From contig JAPEIS010000004.1 of assembly GCA_029531795.1 (NCBI GenBank), positions 496,001 to 560,000 of the forward strand: a stretch of 64,000 nucleotides of DNA, written 5' to 3'. Under the pieces are notes generated by a model, which was not told where the DNA came from, searched no databases, and worked only from the letters and a program-made list of their open reading frames with translations. A program made the position numbers and the translations under genes. The DNA comes from Sclerotinia nivalis. Its lineage: Eukaryota > Ascomycota > Leotiomycetes > Helotiales > Sclerotiniaceae. This document shows, piece by piece, positions 25,491 through 37,349 of the stretch. The number at the start of each line of letters is the position of its first letter. Position 1 is the stretch's first letter.

Positions 25491-27188
25491 ATGGGACAGC
25501 TCGGCGACCTATCGCCTGGAGGAAGTGTGGCTGTAAGTCAAGGTCTCCCGTCCTCGAAGTAGTTCTATGATTCGTCGTACAGATCTCTAACTACCAGTTT
25601 TATATATTGGCAGGTTGGAATATTAGTAGGACTCATATCCACGAGCGTTCAAAGTCTTGGCTTGACTCTACAACGCAAATCACATATTTTAGAAGACGAG
25701 AAAGGGGCACATCATGTTCGAAGACCACCGTATAGAAGGAGGAGATGGCAGTTGGGCATGGGCATGTTTATTATATCGAACCTTGTGGGTAGTACGATCC
25801 AAATAACAACTTTACCTCTTCCTGTATTGTCAACTCTACAAGCTTCGGGTCTGGTCTTCAATTCCATCTGCGCCACTTTGATATTGGGGGAACCGTTTAC
25901 AAGATGGTCTTTGGGAGGGACATTATTGGTTTCGACAGGGGCGATACTGATTGCCATATTTGGTGCTATTCCGGAGCCGGCTCATACGCTTGATCAACTA
26001 CTATTACTTCTCGGACGACGGACCTTTCTGATTTGGATGACGATGCAAGCTTTATTGGTTGCAGGAATAGTCGTTCTTGCATGGTTTCTAGGAAGAGTTC
26101 CAAAAATTTCTGCAAGTCCTCGAATACGACTCCTCAGAGGATTGGCATATGGATGTATCAGTGGAGTGTTGTCAGCCCATTCGTTATTGGTAGCCAAATC
26201 AGCAGTTGAGCTTCTGGTACGGACGATTATCGATCGACACAACCAATTCGATCGATGGCAATCATGGGCTATTGTTTTCAGTCTCGTCTTCCTAGCCCTC
26301 ACGCAACTATACTTCCTACATCGCGGTCTAAAATTAGTATCGACCAGTGTGCTTTATCCACTGGTATTTTGCATCTACAACATTATAGCCATCTTGGATG
26401 GCCTCATATACTTCAAACAAACCGATCGATTGTCAACTTTCCACGCAGGTCTCATTGCCCTCGGAACAGCCATATTACTCTCGGGCGTCCTAGCCCTCTC
26501 CTGGCGTCTCAACGAAGAACAAACTCAACCAGCCGTAGCCCAAAGTGCGCTAACCCCCGGCCTGGGCTTAGTCGAAGATACTGACAACGACTCCTCAGAA
26601 TCCTATGTCGCCGACGAAGAAGCAGCCATCGGGGCCGAAGATCAAGCCCTCCTAAATGGCGAACCCATGACCCCTACCACCAAACTCGATACAATTATCG
26701 GAGCTACAAGGCATGTTAGAAAAGCAGTCCGCCTCTCGGAAGTGGATGAGATTTGGGGAGAATTAGAAGATGATGATGCGAACTCTACGCCTACGAGAGC
26801 AAGTAGACCAAGACCAGATTCAGCATCTACATTCCCGAGATCGTCAACATATGACGAAGAAGCGGGTTCCCCACTTCCGGATGAGAATACATCACTTCTC
26901 CACCGCCAAATATCACTATCCCGTCGACGTCGGAGACGCTCAACAGGTTTCCCAGGCTTCACAGCCCGTCCTACACCTCGTAAACGTCGTTCCACGAGAT
27001 CAGAACTCCTAGACGCAACAGGCGGATGGTGGAAAATGAGGTGGTTGAGAGATAGAAATAGAGATCATGAAGGGGATAATGGAAAAGGTCCTGGTCCTCC
27101 TTCTGCAGGTGATGGAAGTGCAGGTGCGGGATTGGGTATTGGAGGTATAGGAGGATTTGACGCTGGTCCATCGGATATGAGTAGTTAG
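25491..27188 (+). CDS. NIPA-family magnesium transporter (DUF803)
   Basis: Exons 25491-25532 and 25614-27188, with intron 25533-25613 (GTAAGT...CAG, phase 0), give 538 aa. Exon 1 encodes MGQLGDLSPGGSVA and completes the first TM helix. The N-terminal ~300 residues contain nine hydrophobic helices, with family hallmarks such as TSVQSLGLTLQRKSH after TM1, GSTIQITTLPLPVLSTLQASGLVFN, LGEPFTRWS and SVLYPLVFC. The C-terminal ~220 residues are hydrophilic and acidic, then Arg-rich (RRRRRR-type stretches), ending in a Gly-rich tail. This is the usual layout of fungal NIPA-like proteins. The family exports or imports Mg2+ and relatives of it sit in plasma or endosomal membranes; the substrate here is inferred. 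Confidence 0.9.
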
Positions 27189-27658
27189 TAACACCTATTT
27201 ATATACAAATACTGCATTTCCTACTTTTTTAGTTTTTGAAATTTCCTACCTAACCTAAGCTGTTGGAATCGGTTCATGAGAGAGATTGTTTATATGTGGT
27301 TATTATTGTATATTGATTGAATTCATGGTTTTATATTCCTTTCCTTTCTTGTTCCTGTTACTTTCTTTTGTTGAACTTGTTTGTTTGTTAGCATGCAAGG
27401 CGTTTAGAGGATGTATATTGCATGTCGCATATCGCATATCTGGGAGCGTTAGCATTGATGGTTGAATAAGAATGAATAAGAAAGGAATGAAGGATGAAGA
27501 ACGAGCTGAGATGAAATTGGAATGAAATGAGAAGGCAAAGATTGAGATTGAGATTGAAAATCCTGAATGTTTGAATGTTAGGTTAAAGGACAGATGAAGG
27601 TATGTAGGTAGATAGATAGATGGAAATACGAATAGGATATCTAGTCTAAGTTTATTTT

Positions 27659-27705
27659 ATTGTATCTTCATTATCTTCATTATCTTCATTATTTTCATTA
27701 TATTT
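27659..27705. repeat. ATCTTCATT tandem repeat
   Basis: About four to five imperfect copies of a 9-bp A/T-rich unit, read directly. Confidence 0.75.
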
Positions 27706-28028
27706 ACTCCATACATCCGCCGTCGTGAAAGATATAAGAGATTATTATACATTACATCTCAATCAATCTATCTATCTTCAATCCATACCATCAATCTGAA
27801 GCATCAAATCAGATCAGATCAGACTAAAGATAATGAAGATGAAGATGAAGATGAAATTTATAAATCTTCGGATCTTCAGATCTTCAGACCTTCAGATCTC
27901 CAAATCTTTTCTTTATATATCATATATACATACATATATATCTACAGCTCCAAACCCAAGCCCAAGCAAAATTAAAGCAGGAGCACATCAAAAACAATAG
28001 CATATCGAAAACAGGAACACGGCCAAAA

Positions 28029-28080
28029 CAGAAGCATATCAGAAGCATATCAGAAGCATATCAAAAGCATATCAAAAGCA
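28029..28080. repeat. 11-bp AGAAGCATATC minisatellite
   Basis: About five consecutive copies. The first three read AGAAGCATATC and the later ones AAAAGCATATC, so the array has two sequence variants in blocks. Confidence 0.8.
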
Positions 28081-28968
28081 AAAGCATAAAAGCCTCAAGC
28101 TCAGAAATACATTACCCAGCACAAAATAATACAATAAATAAGTATTACTTACCCAAACCCAAGCCCAGCCCAAGCCCAAACCCGACACCAAAGCCACCAG
28201 AAGAAGAAAGCTCACCTCTTTTTCTTTTTTCTCTTATACTTAGGTAATTGCAATTCCCCATCATATATAAATATATCACCAGGAAGGAACTCATCTTTCA
28301 GCCTTTCACATCATATAGGAGGACCACCCACTTCATTCACCAAGTATACACATCCTCCCAAAAATTTCCTTAACCCGATTATTTCATTTGGTTCTCCCCG
28401 GGAATGATTTTTTACTGTACAAGAGAGAGCTGCTGCAACGACCTCAAGCTAGAAAATTCCTGACTACCCACTACCCACCACCAACCATCCTTTTGATATC
28501 ATCCCATCATGATGCACCATGTTATCCCTTCCCATACTCACCCACTATCACCATCACCATGCTAGAACCCAACCGATCAGAGACGAGAAACAGAAAAATA
28601 TAGGGAATTTGCAGAACCAAACTTGGCCGCCCACCTCGCCTGCCAAAGCTTCCCCCCACCAACAAACAACCTTACACGCCCCCTTCCCCTTTTACCATAT
28701 ACGAAATCTCGAATTATGGCAAGGTTATTATCTCATTATCGCAAATTTTATCTGCTGAGGTGATACTGCGGAAATGTTTCTGTGCAGATCAAATGAAAAA
28801 CCCCCATATAATAGAAAAAAAGACACCTTAACACCTTCGGAAGCAACGTTAGAGAAAATGGGACCCCGCAAGACACGATTGGTGCAGAACACTCTTATAT
28901 TATGTGCCGGGTATCAAGTTTGAAGGACTTATTCGACCCGTTTCGTGTACTGGGACTCCGCAACGGTA

Positions 28969-29816
28969 TTATGATTGATGTGTTTGCGGTTGTGGCATGC
29001 CAGCTTGTGGAGGCAAATATCCTCCTCGTTGTTGATGAGCCATATAATTTTGGTACGCAAGAGCTTGTTGCTGTTCCTGCGATAGCCCCTGTACGCCATA
29101 GCCTGGGTGCATTTGTGGTGCCTGTTGTGGCATTCCAGGGCGACCTTGTTGTTGTGGTGGTAAATGTTGTGGAGTTGGCTCCTCTGGTGATTCGACTGTG
29201 TTTCCATCATCAACTCCATTCTCGCCAGTTCCGGTAGGTTCAGGTGCGTTCAAGCAGGCCTGATTGATGTTAGCATGGGATCTTTTATCAATCCAGGTGA
29301 GGCTGAGTGATTGCGCATACCTGAATCAGATTCTTCCCTTCCGCCTTTGTGACCAAAGGTTGCAGCTTTGGTGTTGTGAAAGTGTATACAAGACCGGTTT
29401 CGGATACGACTAAGAGGAGGACTTGGGTTCCTGTTAAGACTGATAATTCGTATGCCTAAAAAAGCAATCATATAATCAGCTACCGCTTTTCGCACAGAAT
29501 AGGCGCGTCGCATTGCATTGACGCGTATCATCATTGACACAGATAACGATTGAAAACTAACCTTCTTCATGATACCAGCCTTTCTTTTGGAAAATGTGAT
29601 GTGGCGACGCGATTTATCCGTAATAAACTTGATCTCGATTTTTCTTCTTTCGCGACCGGGTTTATCATCATCATCATCGTCATCTTCTGCGGTGGCAGGT
29701 CTTGCGCGTTTAATACCACGAGCATCGGATCCAGCAATTGGGTTACCGTTACCGACAGCATGTTCATCAAGAGCTGATGGTGAATTTTGATCGTGTTGAT
29801 CTGTGATATCGGCCAT
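28969..29816 (-). CDS. MCM1: MADS-box transcription factor Mcm1
   Basis: Exons are 29816-29562, 29455-29321 and 29259-28969; introns are 29456-29561 (106 nt) and 29260-29320 (61 nt). The product is 226 aa. Residues 1-50 are variable, with a run of seven Asp. The SRF-type MADS box spans about 54-116: it starts GRERRKIEIKFI, includes RRHITFSKRKAGIMKK, and ends in the LVYTFTTPKL beta-strand region and SAM-like extension. The C-terminal third is Gln/Pro/Gly-rich, as in other fungal Mcm1 proteins. Intron 1 falls exactly after GIMKK, inside the MADS domain. Mcm1 binds CC(A/T)6GG boxes with partner factors to control mating, cell cycle and, in filamentous fungi, development and virulence-related genes. 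More than 5 kb of non-coding DNA lies upstream. Confidence 0.95.
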
Positions 29817-30828
29817 TTTGATAAGATTTATAAAATATCTTAATTGAGGTAAGGTATGACGAGAATGACTGTTTTGAGGTGGTTGCCGACGACCTTACTG
29901 CTTATGGGGAGGTGGTGGAGAGGCTGTTGTCCTGCTTTGTCGCAGAAACCTGGTTAACGAAGACTTGATTAAGAATGGTGGGAAATTTTGGGTTGAGCCG
30001 AGTTTATTATCTCAGCCTACTGAGAAAAAGATGGGCTGAAGTTTAACTGGAAGTGGAAGAGCAAAGGCGCGCTCTTCTTTTGCGGGAAAGTTGCCGAGCA
30101 CCGAGAAACGCGGTAAAAAGGATGAAAATGGTTGGATTGAATTGGATTTGTATGTATGTGTGAATGAATTCGAGGAATGAATTTACCTGATGGACGGTGA
30201 ATGTAATTGTTAATGTAAATGTAAAATGTAATTGTGATTGTAATTGATTGCGTGTTTGTATTTGTAATTGTGAGTAATGTAAATAATTGTCCGTAACTGG
30301 TAATGGTAACTGTTAAATAGAAGAATGAGAATTAGCATAAATTATTTTTACTCCATTTGACCAATCCAATTGAAAACTGATTGGATTCGATCAAAACCGT
30401 AGTTGAGATTTTTTAGAAAATGTTCCAGGTTAAGAAATGGTATGGTACGGTACAATATGGTATGTTTGCGGGATTCGGGGTTGATGCTTGAATGCGGATT
30501 TTGAGGTGGTGCTTGGTTGCTTTTTTGGGTACGTACCTTTTTTTTCTTTTTTCTTTTTTGGTTCGGTTCGTAGTTAAAAAAGTGGTGGTGGAATTTGGCT
30601 GGAACTATCTTGTGGTTCGTTCCTGAGAAGGAGACTTTTTTTTTTATTGGAAAGTAACTGTAAAAAGAAGATGGGGAGGATTAATGAATTGATCAGGCAA
30701 AATCGCTGCAGTACGAATGCGGGATGATTGAAAAGAGGATAGATTAAAGAAGCACAGGCGAATTAAAGCACTTGCACTGGCACACTTTAATGTATCTGTA
30801 ATGTCAACTTTCCTTGGGTGGGAAGGAG

Positions 30829-30895
30829 AGACACACACACTCTCACACACTCCCACACACATACACATACACACACCCACACACAGATACTTCCG
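30829..30895. repeat. CA-rich microsatellite
   Basis: ACACACAC interrupted by TCTC and CCC, with several CACACAC blocks over about 67 bp, read directly. Confidence 0.8.
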
Positions 30896-33317
30896 TACAC
30901 ACAACCGAGTAGAGGAAAAAAAGATGGAACACTGGGGGAGGCTGGGGTTCTGGTTGTATGAATTGAAGTGAAGTAAGATGAATTAAGTAAAGTGTGCTCG
31001 GTCGGGAAAGTGTGCAGCGCAGCCAGTAGTTCCGTGATGAAAAGTGGTTGGCCTCTAGTAAAAGTGGATAATGTCTTGTACAGAGTACTGTAGTCTGTAC
31101 ACTATTGTATGCGGGAAGGAACGGTGGGGTGTTTGAGTGGGTGGGTTGGCAAGGATAGAAAGGATAGATAAACAATCTTATGGTGGTGTGACCGATGGAG
31201 AAAATGTTGAAAACGATCCAATTAAATTGATGGAAAATTGAGGTGGTGAATGGATGGAATGGATGGAATGGGTAATATATGAATTTTATCCGTGCTTTTC
31301 CGTGATTTTCAATTTGAATACTAAAATTTAACTGGTCAAAAGGAGTTAGTTGGAGTTCCACAATTTCATGTTAATCTTTTCCAAAAATGCACAAGATGAT
31401 GAGATATTTTGGAGGAGACAAAAAAGCTTTTTTGAAATGATTGTTCTTAAAACATCAATGTGCTAATGTGGGTGCAGAGTTTCAATAAAGTATAGTATCA
31501 ACCAATTGAATACCATGATTGAAATTGATGTAATATCATTAATCTCAACAATCTTATGGTCAATGGTCAGGTACAATTCAAAAGGTACACCCTCACTCTT
31601 TTCTTAGCCCAGTCCCCAGTCTTTACTCGGCTCTGGTAAGCTTTTAGTGATGGGATTATTGGAATGAAGCACTTGCAAGCATCTTTTTTTTTTGCACCTT
31701 CCACTCATAATCCCTACGTTGCCCAAGGTAAATGAGATTGGCAAGGGACCTTTTAACGAGGAAAATAGCGTGCACCGGTATCAAAGCCGGATGCTTCTTC
31801 ATCCTTGAAATCCAGATGAAAGTGCTGCGTGCTCAAATAGTGTGAATGGGTAGTGGGTGATGATTGATGAGTAGTGATTGGTGATTGGTGAGAGTGGTTG
31901 AAGGAGTAAGAAAAATGAATTTGGTCGGCCTCTCCCCCCCTCAATCTTCAATCTCGTACCATTTGAGAAAGCGATCGTAATTTTATTTTGTACCTTGAAG
32001 CAACTTTACTTCCCAAGTACCGGGGACAATGATAATTTGAATATATGGCTCATGACCATTCTTTCAATTGATCAAATTCCAATTTTGTACGCTCGAGTCC
32101 CATTCAATCATTGGCTCAAAGCAGTTTTACTCGAGAGGATTGAAAATATCTTGGCAATGGGGTAAGTCTGCTACAAGCTTGACCCCTTCCATTGTCTAAA
32201 GCGGTTTGAGATAAGGTAACTTGGCCTGTTGGCCGAAGCTCATCCTTGATCGCTGACTCGATAGTTGTAACGTGTATGGCCCATGAGAAATGGAAATGTC
32301 TTGTGTGCTCTCTCCTGAATAGATGCAGAAAGCCTTGCAGTAGTGCGAGAAACAGATAAATTGTAACCCGAAAATGATTTCCCGAGTTGTTGGTAATGTG
32401 CATTGTGTAGTGTATAGGTATAGAAATGGTGGTGTGGGGGTTGAAGATCAGTGCGACCGAGTGTTGAAAATTGGTAACAGTACTCGGTAAGAAGATTGAA
32501 GCTTTGATGATAGAAGAGGTGATGGATATTGAAAGAACAAGGAGTGAGATGAAGAAAGGTGAAGTAGAAGCAAGAGGGCGGGATACCTTGATAACATGAC
32601 ATTACTTGGTATTAAAATTTTATTTAACGTACCTTACCGAAAGAGTGCTTTTTGACACCTTTTCTGGGCAGCTATCGCAAGAGAAGAAGTTCGGTTACTT
32701 GTTGATGGGTTTGGTGTTGTGTTATGTTATAACTTGTGTTCTTCGGGATGATGCAGGGGTTTGAAGACTTGGTAGAAGATTCGTTATTTTGCAAATGAAT
32801 AGAATAAAACCTTTTGAGGTCAAGCGTTGGAGGAACAATTATTCTGAATGAGGGAAGTGCGACTCTTTAAACCTTTAAGAGGTTTAGGTACGCTATTCAT
32901 ATGGTGTCACTGATGAGTCAGCCATGATTGAGGAGGGAGAAAAAGAGGGGAAAATTCATTTTCATTGGATGATAAAGCGTACTTGAATACCTATCGTCAC
33001 TTGAACTTGATACCTATTGGATGCTATTCAGCTACTATCTATCAATCATTTGTACTGAGTACGGTCGGTACTCATAGAACCCAACCGATGCAACTGAGAA
33101 ACTTCGAAGATCTCATCTCACAAAGAACAAAGCTTTTGTTGAACCGAACCGATGGATGTGGCAGCGGTGCGAAATGGGATCGGAGTGAAAACTGGTTCGA
33201 GGTGATTAGAGTGGAACTGAAGACTACTCATCTCATTGACCAACTGGGCATCGGTAGCTAATCTGTCGGCACATACTTATTATACTTCCGCTTTCAAAAG
33301 TATTGTGTCTCCCATGA

Positions 33318-33397
33318 CTGAGTGGACAGATCTAGAGTCTGGGCTTACCTGTTAGGCCTGAGTGGACAGATTTAGAGCCTGGGCTTACCTGTTAGGC
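33318..33397. repeat. Two-copy 40-bp tandem duplication
   Basis: Unit 33318-33357 is repeated head to tail at 33358-33397 with two substitutions, followed by a partial third start (CTGACAG). Each unit starts CTGAGTGGACAGAT and ends TTACCTGTTAGGC. It is not part of any recognised gene. Confidence 0.9.
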
Positions 33398-33959
33398 CTG
33401 ACAGTCCAATGTGCTACAGTGGTACAAATGACTACTTCCGTTTACCCAGAACAACGGCCATCTCAGATGTCTGCACATACCCGTGCATTGGATCTTACTT
33501 GTATGTATGACCATCAAGATTACCAATAAGAATGGGTTGAATTCTTCAGCATAACGTCAAAACTTCTCTGTATGAATAAGTTGGAGTGGAGAAGCATGGG
33601 AAAAGTCCATCATCATTATGCATCATAATTATGGAAAGGGGGTTTGGGGGGCTTGTCCCCATATATACAAAATAGAAAATACTCTAAAGTCCTTTCGATC
33701 TTTTGAAGTCGAACTGTCAGTCCAATCTTAGATTAATGGTTTTCAGCCTCAACCGTTATCGAATAATGCATTGCGTTATTGCGATTGTAGTTACACTCGA
33801 CCTGAACCAAACTTGAAAGCGGATGATGATGCTGCTGATAAATTGAGCTTTACTATTTCTGCCTTAGGTTTCCGGGAATTTTTTTTTTTTTTTTTTTCAA
33901 ACCCTTGGGGAAGATCATGAACAAGCAATAATAAGCACAAGCCTCACCAATGACCCATC

Positions 33960-33998
33960 TCACCATCTCACCACCTCACCACCTCACCACCTCACCTC
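33960..33998. repeat. CACCACCTCA tandem repeat
   Basis: About four copies of a 10-bp unit, in the upstream region of the tetraspanin gene. Read directly. Confidence 0.75.
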
Positions 33999-34988
33999 CC
34001 AAATTGTCAATCATCATACCCGACTCTATACATAGTAATCACCATCTTTGCCATATCGACAAATACGCATTATTACTTGGTCGAGAACATTACTAAATTT
34101 TCTAAAATTCTCTCAAGCTATCAAGCTTCTACTATTCAACAATTGTGGAAAGATCCGTCAGCACTCAGTCCCGGTCAGTTTACAATATCAATATTCGTAA
34201 TCAATACTCCTCTATCGTTGGTTTAACGGGAAATTTGTTACATCCCCACCTCATCCTGAGGCAAAATTCGAAACGCCAATTGCAGAGAAGAAGTCACGAA
34301 AAATCCTTGAACCCCTCGAAACCAAGCACCCGCCATCATACCAGGTACTTCACAACACTCAAAATTCTGCTCCGCCATCCCCCTTCAACCGTTGCAGCAC
34401 ACTTTTTGTTACAATTTTTCAGGAATAATACGAATTGAACCTATTGCACGGCCCATTTCATGAAGCAATGCATATAAATTTCTCATGCTATGAATGGATG
34501 GTGCTGCTAAGGGAAGTGTTTCTGTTCTATACTAGGACTTGTAGGATCATACCATACCATCCATCATTGAAAAACAATACGTATGATTCAAATCCGGCTT
34601 TACCTCTTACCCTTAAGTGTTCTATAGTAGGTACTCATTCTCTTTTCTTGTCGCATGAAAGTTTCTTAAACCCTTTTTCTGGTTTATTCTTTTCATTCTA
34701 TTTGATTTTGGTATTTTCTTCATTTCTATCTCTCAATTTGTGCCAAGCAAAGTTCAATTATTGGGGTTGATCTCTTGATATATTTGTGCAGTGCATTGAT
34801 TGCTTCATTTTTATTGTTTCTTTTTTTGGTTCTCCATTGCAATAGGCCAACCAATCTATTATCACAAATTTAGACGCCGGTCGTCCTTTTCACTAAGACA
34901 GCTTGCTCTTTTCCCTTTCATCTACATTTAATTAAAATCGATTCCCACTTTGAGTTGATATAGCTGGTACTATTCAACAAAACACAAA

Positions 34989-35917
34989 ATGGCGGACAAG
35001 ATCCTTTGGACATACATTATCTTAGATTTACTCTTTGTGAGTTCTGGAGCATTGTTACTTGGATTTGCCTTGACAACGAAGGCTGGTACTTCACAAGCAC
35101 CTATTATTTCGAGTGTTGGGACGAATCTTCTATTGGAGGGTACTCCTTTGAATGGTTAGTCAATCGAATACCTCATATCCTACATCCTTTCTTGACGTAT
35201 ATATGCAATGAGCTGACCTAACTTACCCATCAAAAGCCGCCATTGGCAATGCAGTCTTAATCTTCATTTCCTTCCTCCTCTCCATTCCCGCCATGACCCT
35301 CAGCACCACCCGGGGCTGGCTCAAACTCCATGGCTACATGGTCGTCGTCTGCGGTCTCTTCACCCTGATCATCGGTCTCGATATCTGGTTTGGTACTCTT
35401 CGATCCAAGGAATCTCTTCTCAATACATGGAACGCGCAAAGTCCCACCACGCAGAGTTTATTGCAGGAAGAATTGAGTTGCTGTGGTTATTTTAATAGTA
35501 CGAGCGTTCCGGCTTTCGTTACAGATTCTACTTGTCCGAATGCTATTATTGCGGCTACGATGCCGGGATGTAGTGCGGCTTTTGTTAAGTTCGATGGTCT
35601 GTTTTTGGATGTTATTTTTACGGCGGCTTTTGGTATTGTTGGTATGTTTGTTTTTTCTTTTCTTGGGGTTTGCTTGAGGTGCTTTTTATGGTCTAGAGTC
35701 CAGAGTCTAGGCTATGAGCGGAAGAGAAGTTATGGGTGAATGGAAAAGCCGAATGGAAAACTGGTTCCCCAGGAAAAATAGGGAAGAGAGCTAACGAAAA
35801 TAATGTATAGGTCTCGATGTAGCAGTTATCTTCGGTATTGCGATGCTTAACAAAGATCGAAAGGAGAGGGAAAGATATAGGTTTATTGATGAGAAGAATG
35901 GGATGGGATCTTTTTAG
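34989..35917 (+). CDS. PLS1: Tetraspanin, Pls1-type
   Basis: Exons 34989-35154, 35237-35641 and 35811-35917, with introns 35155-35236 and 35642-35810 (169 nt, branch GCTAAC), give exactly 225 aa. That is the length I recall for Magnaporthe Pls1 and close to its Botrytis orthologue. Four TM helices lie near residues 7-30, 56-77, 87-107 and 178-202. The large extracellular loop carries the CCG motif (137-139) and partner cysteines at 155 and 167. The tail is short, basic and acidic (KDRKERERYRF). Pls1 is needed for appressorium penetration-peg formation in plant pathogens and acts with the Nox2 NADPH oxidase. The tetraspanin fold is certain; the Pls1 subfamily is inferred from length and the loop pattern, and Tsp2/Tsp3-type proteins are the alternative. 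Confidence 0.85.
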
Positions 35918-36789
35918 GTGGTGACTCGGGGTTGGATGAATGGTCGGAATGATTAGGCTTAAAATTGGGTGGATAGGTGCATGATGTGGATTTGCGGAAT
36001 AGGGGAGAGCTGCAGAGGAGGGGTGTTGAGGAGAGAGGAATGAGGTAAATTGAGGGAGCGGAACCATATGGAGTATGGGGGGGATTGTGGTGTAGGAATT
36101 GGCGCGGTGGTTACTTTCTTTTAGGATGATGCACTTTCATGAAGATGGGAGAGGGAGAGGGGGGCAGGTGGATTTAATTTAAATATGGAATGGGATGGGA
36201 TGGGATGAAATCGCTTATCCGAGGAGATTGTTATTGTTATTGATGTTCATGTTGATGTTATCTCAGAAACAAGATTCCTTAACCCGAGGAGCCTATATTA
36301 TCTACATATACTTCACACTATTTCCGACTTCACTCAATTTTTGCGGCTCTCACGGGTTTTCTGGTTGAATGTGATTTGTTTTATTTCGATTTGGCTTGTT
36401 TTGTTTGGATATTTGGGTTTAACTTTTTGATATGGTTGGTTCTAGCTATTAGATGGGCTAGTTGATGGTTTTATATGTTTACTCTACTTCTTTAGTTCTT
36501 TCCTTACTTTAGTTCCTTGGTTGTATTAATAGAATGGAATGGGATAGTATTTCTATAAACTCTACATTCATGTTTATGTTTATGTTTATATATGCACAGC
36601 AGCACACGAGCAATATAATATATAAAACCATCCCTAAACCCCAACGAACAAACCAAACAAGATCCGAAATAAATCAAACATCTATCACATGGTTCATATC
36701 CATAGACAGAAGAATACAAGACCAGATCAAAAAGTATATATGATGTGATGTGATGTGATGTAAAAGAAAGAAAAGAAAGGAGTGAGTAG

Positions 36790-36812
36790 ATTGATTGATT
36801 GATTGATTGATT
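36790..36812. repeat. GATT tetranucleotide repeat
   Basis: About six ATTG/GATT units in a row, read directly. A nearby TGTGA/TGATG run precedes it at about 36741-36762. Confidence 0.7.
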
Positions 36813-37349
36813 TTCGAAATGTTGGTATACGAAATAGATATACACGAGATAGACAAGATTAGAGAGCTTGAGGTGGCTATTGTTATTGGAGGGTTTTTTT
36901 GTTTTGGGATCTGGATCTGGATCTGGAGATATATTGATTGGCATGTCATGTCTACAATGAAAATGGCTGTGGTGATTCATTAACCTCCATGTATGGATGT
37001 CTAGTGTCCTATCGTGCAAAAGTTTTTCATCCCATGGGCTACATGTAGGTTCACGCGTTTACCGCACCCCCACCAAAAAAAAACATGCGACTCCGTTTAG
37101 TTGTAGTGTCTTGTTAGTGTTGGTAGTGTTGGTAGTGTTGATATTGATATTGATATTACAGCCCCGGCGGTTTCTTCGCATTACTTTCTCTCTCCCTCCC
37201 CACTCTCTATCTCTATTTCAATTGAAATATCGGTGCGGTTTATCTATTTGCCTGTCTGTATTTGTGTTTGTTTGAGTTGCAATTGAAGAAGCTTTATATG
37301 TATTTTTTGTTTGTGTATTATATTGAAATACGGTTTTCAAAGGTGTTTG

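Larger units (their letters stand above)
27189..28968. other. Intergenic, microsatellite-rich
   Basis: This 1.8 kb separates the convergent 3' ends of the NIPA gene and MCM1. There is no supported gene. It contains ATTATCTTC repeats (about 27659-27705), GATGAA repeats (about 27834-27856) and an AGAAGCATATC minisatellite (28029-28080), listed separately where clear. Confidence 0.6.
29817..34988. other. 5.2-kb intergenic region between MCM1 and tetraspanin
   Basis: No protein-coding gene could be assembled. Open frames up to 172 codons are composed of low-complexity His/Pro/Ser/Phe runs from skewed DNA. The two flanking genes are divergent, so this region holds both promoters and probably long 5' leaders. 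Contents include a CA-rich microsatellite (30829-30895), poly-T runs (30540-30560, 30635-30645, about 33880-33897), a 40-bp tandem duplication (33318-33397) and a CACCACCTCA repeat (33960-33998). Confidence 0.55.

Noticed and set aside
29250..29816. 188-codon MCM1 frame reading into intron 1
   Set aside because: After GIMKK it leaves the MADS fold; splicing at 29561/29455 gives the correct domain.
30843..31361. 172-codon minus-strand frame
   Set aside because: The C-terminus is a CA-repeat translation and the rest is low-complexity His/Pro/Phe.
36504..37019. 171-codon minus-strand frame
   Set aside because: Composed of repeat-encoded Ile/Ser/His/Gln runs over GATT and TGATG repeats.
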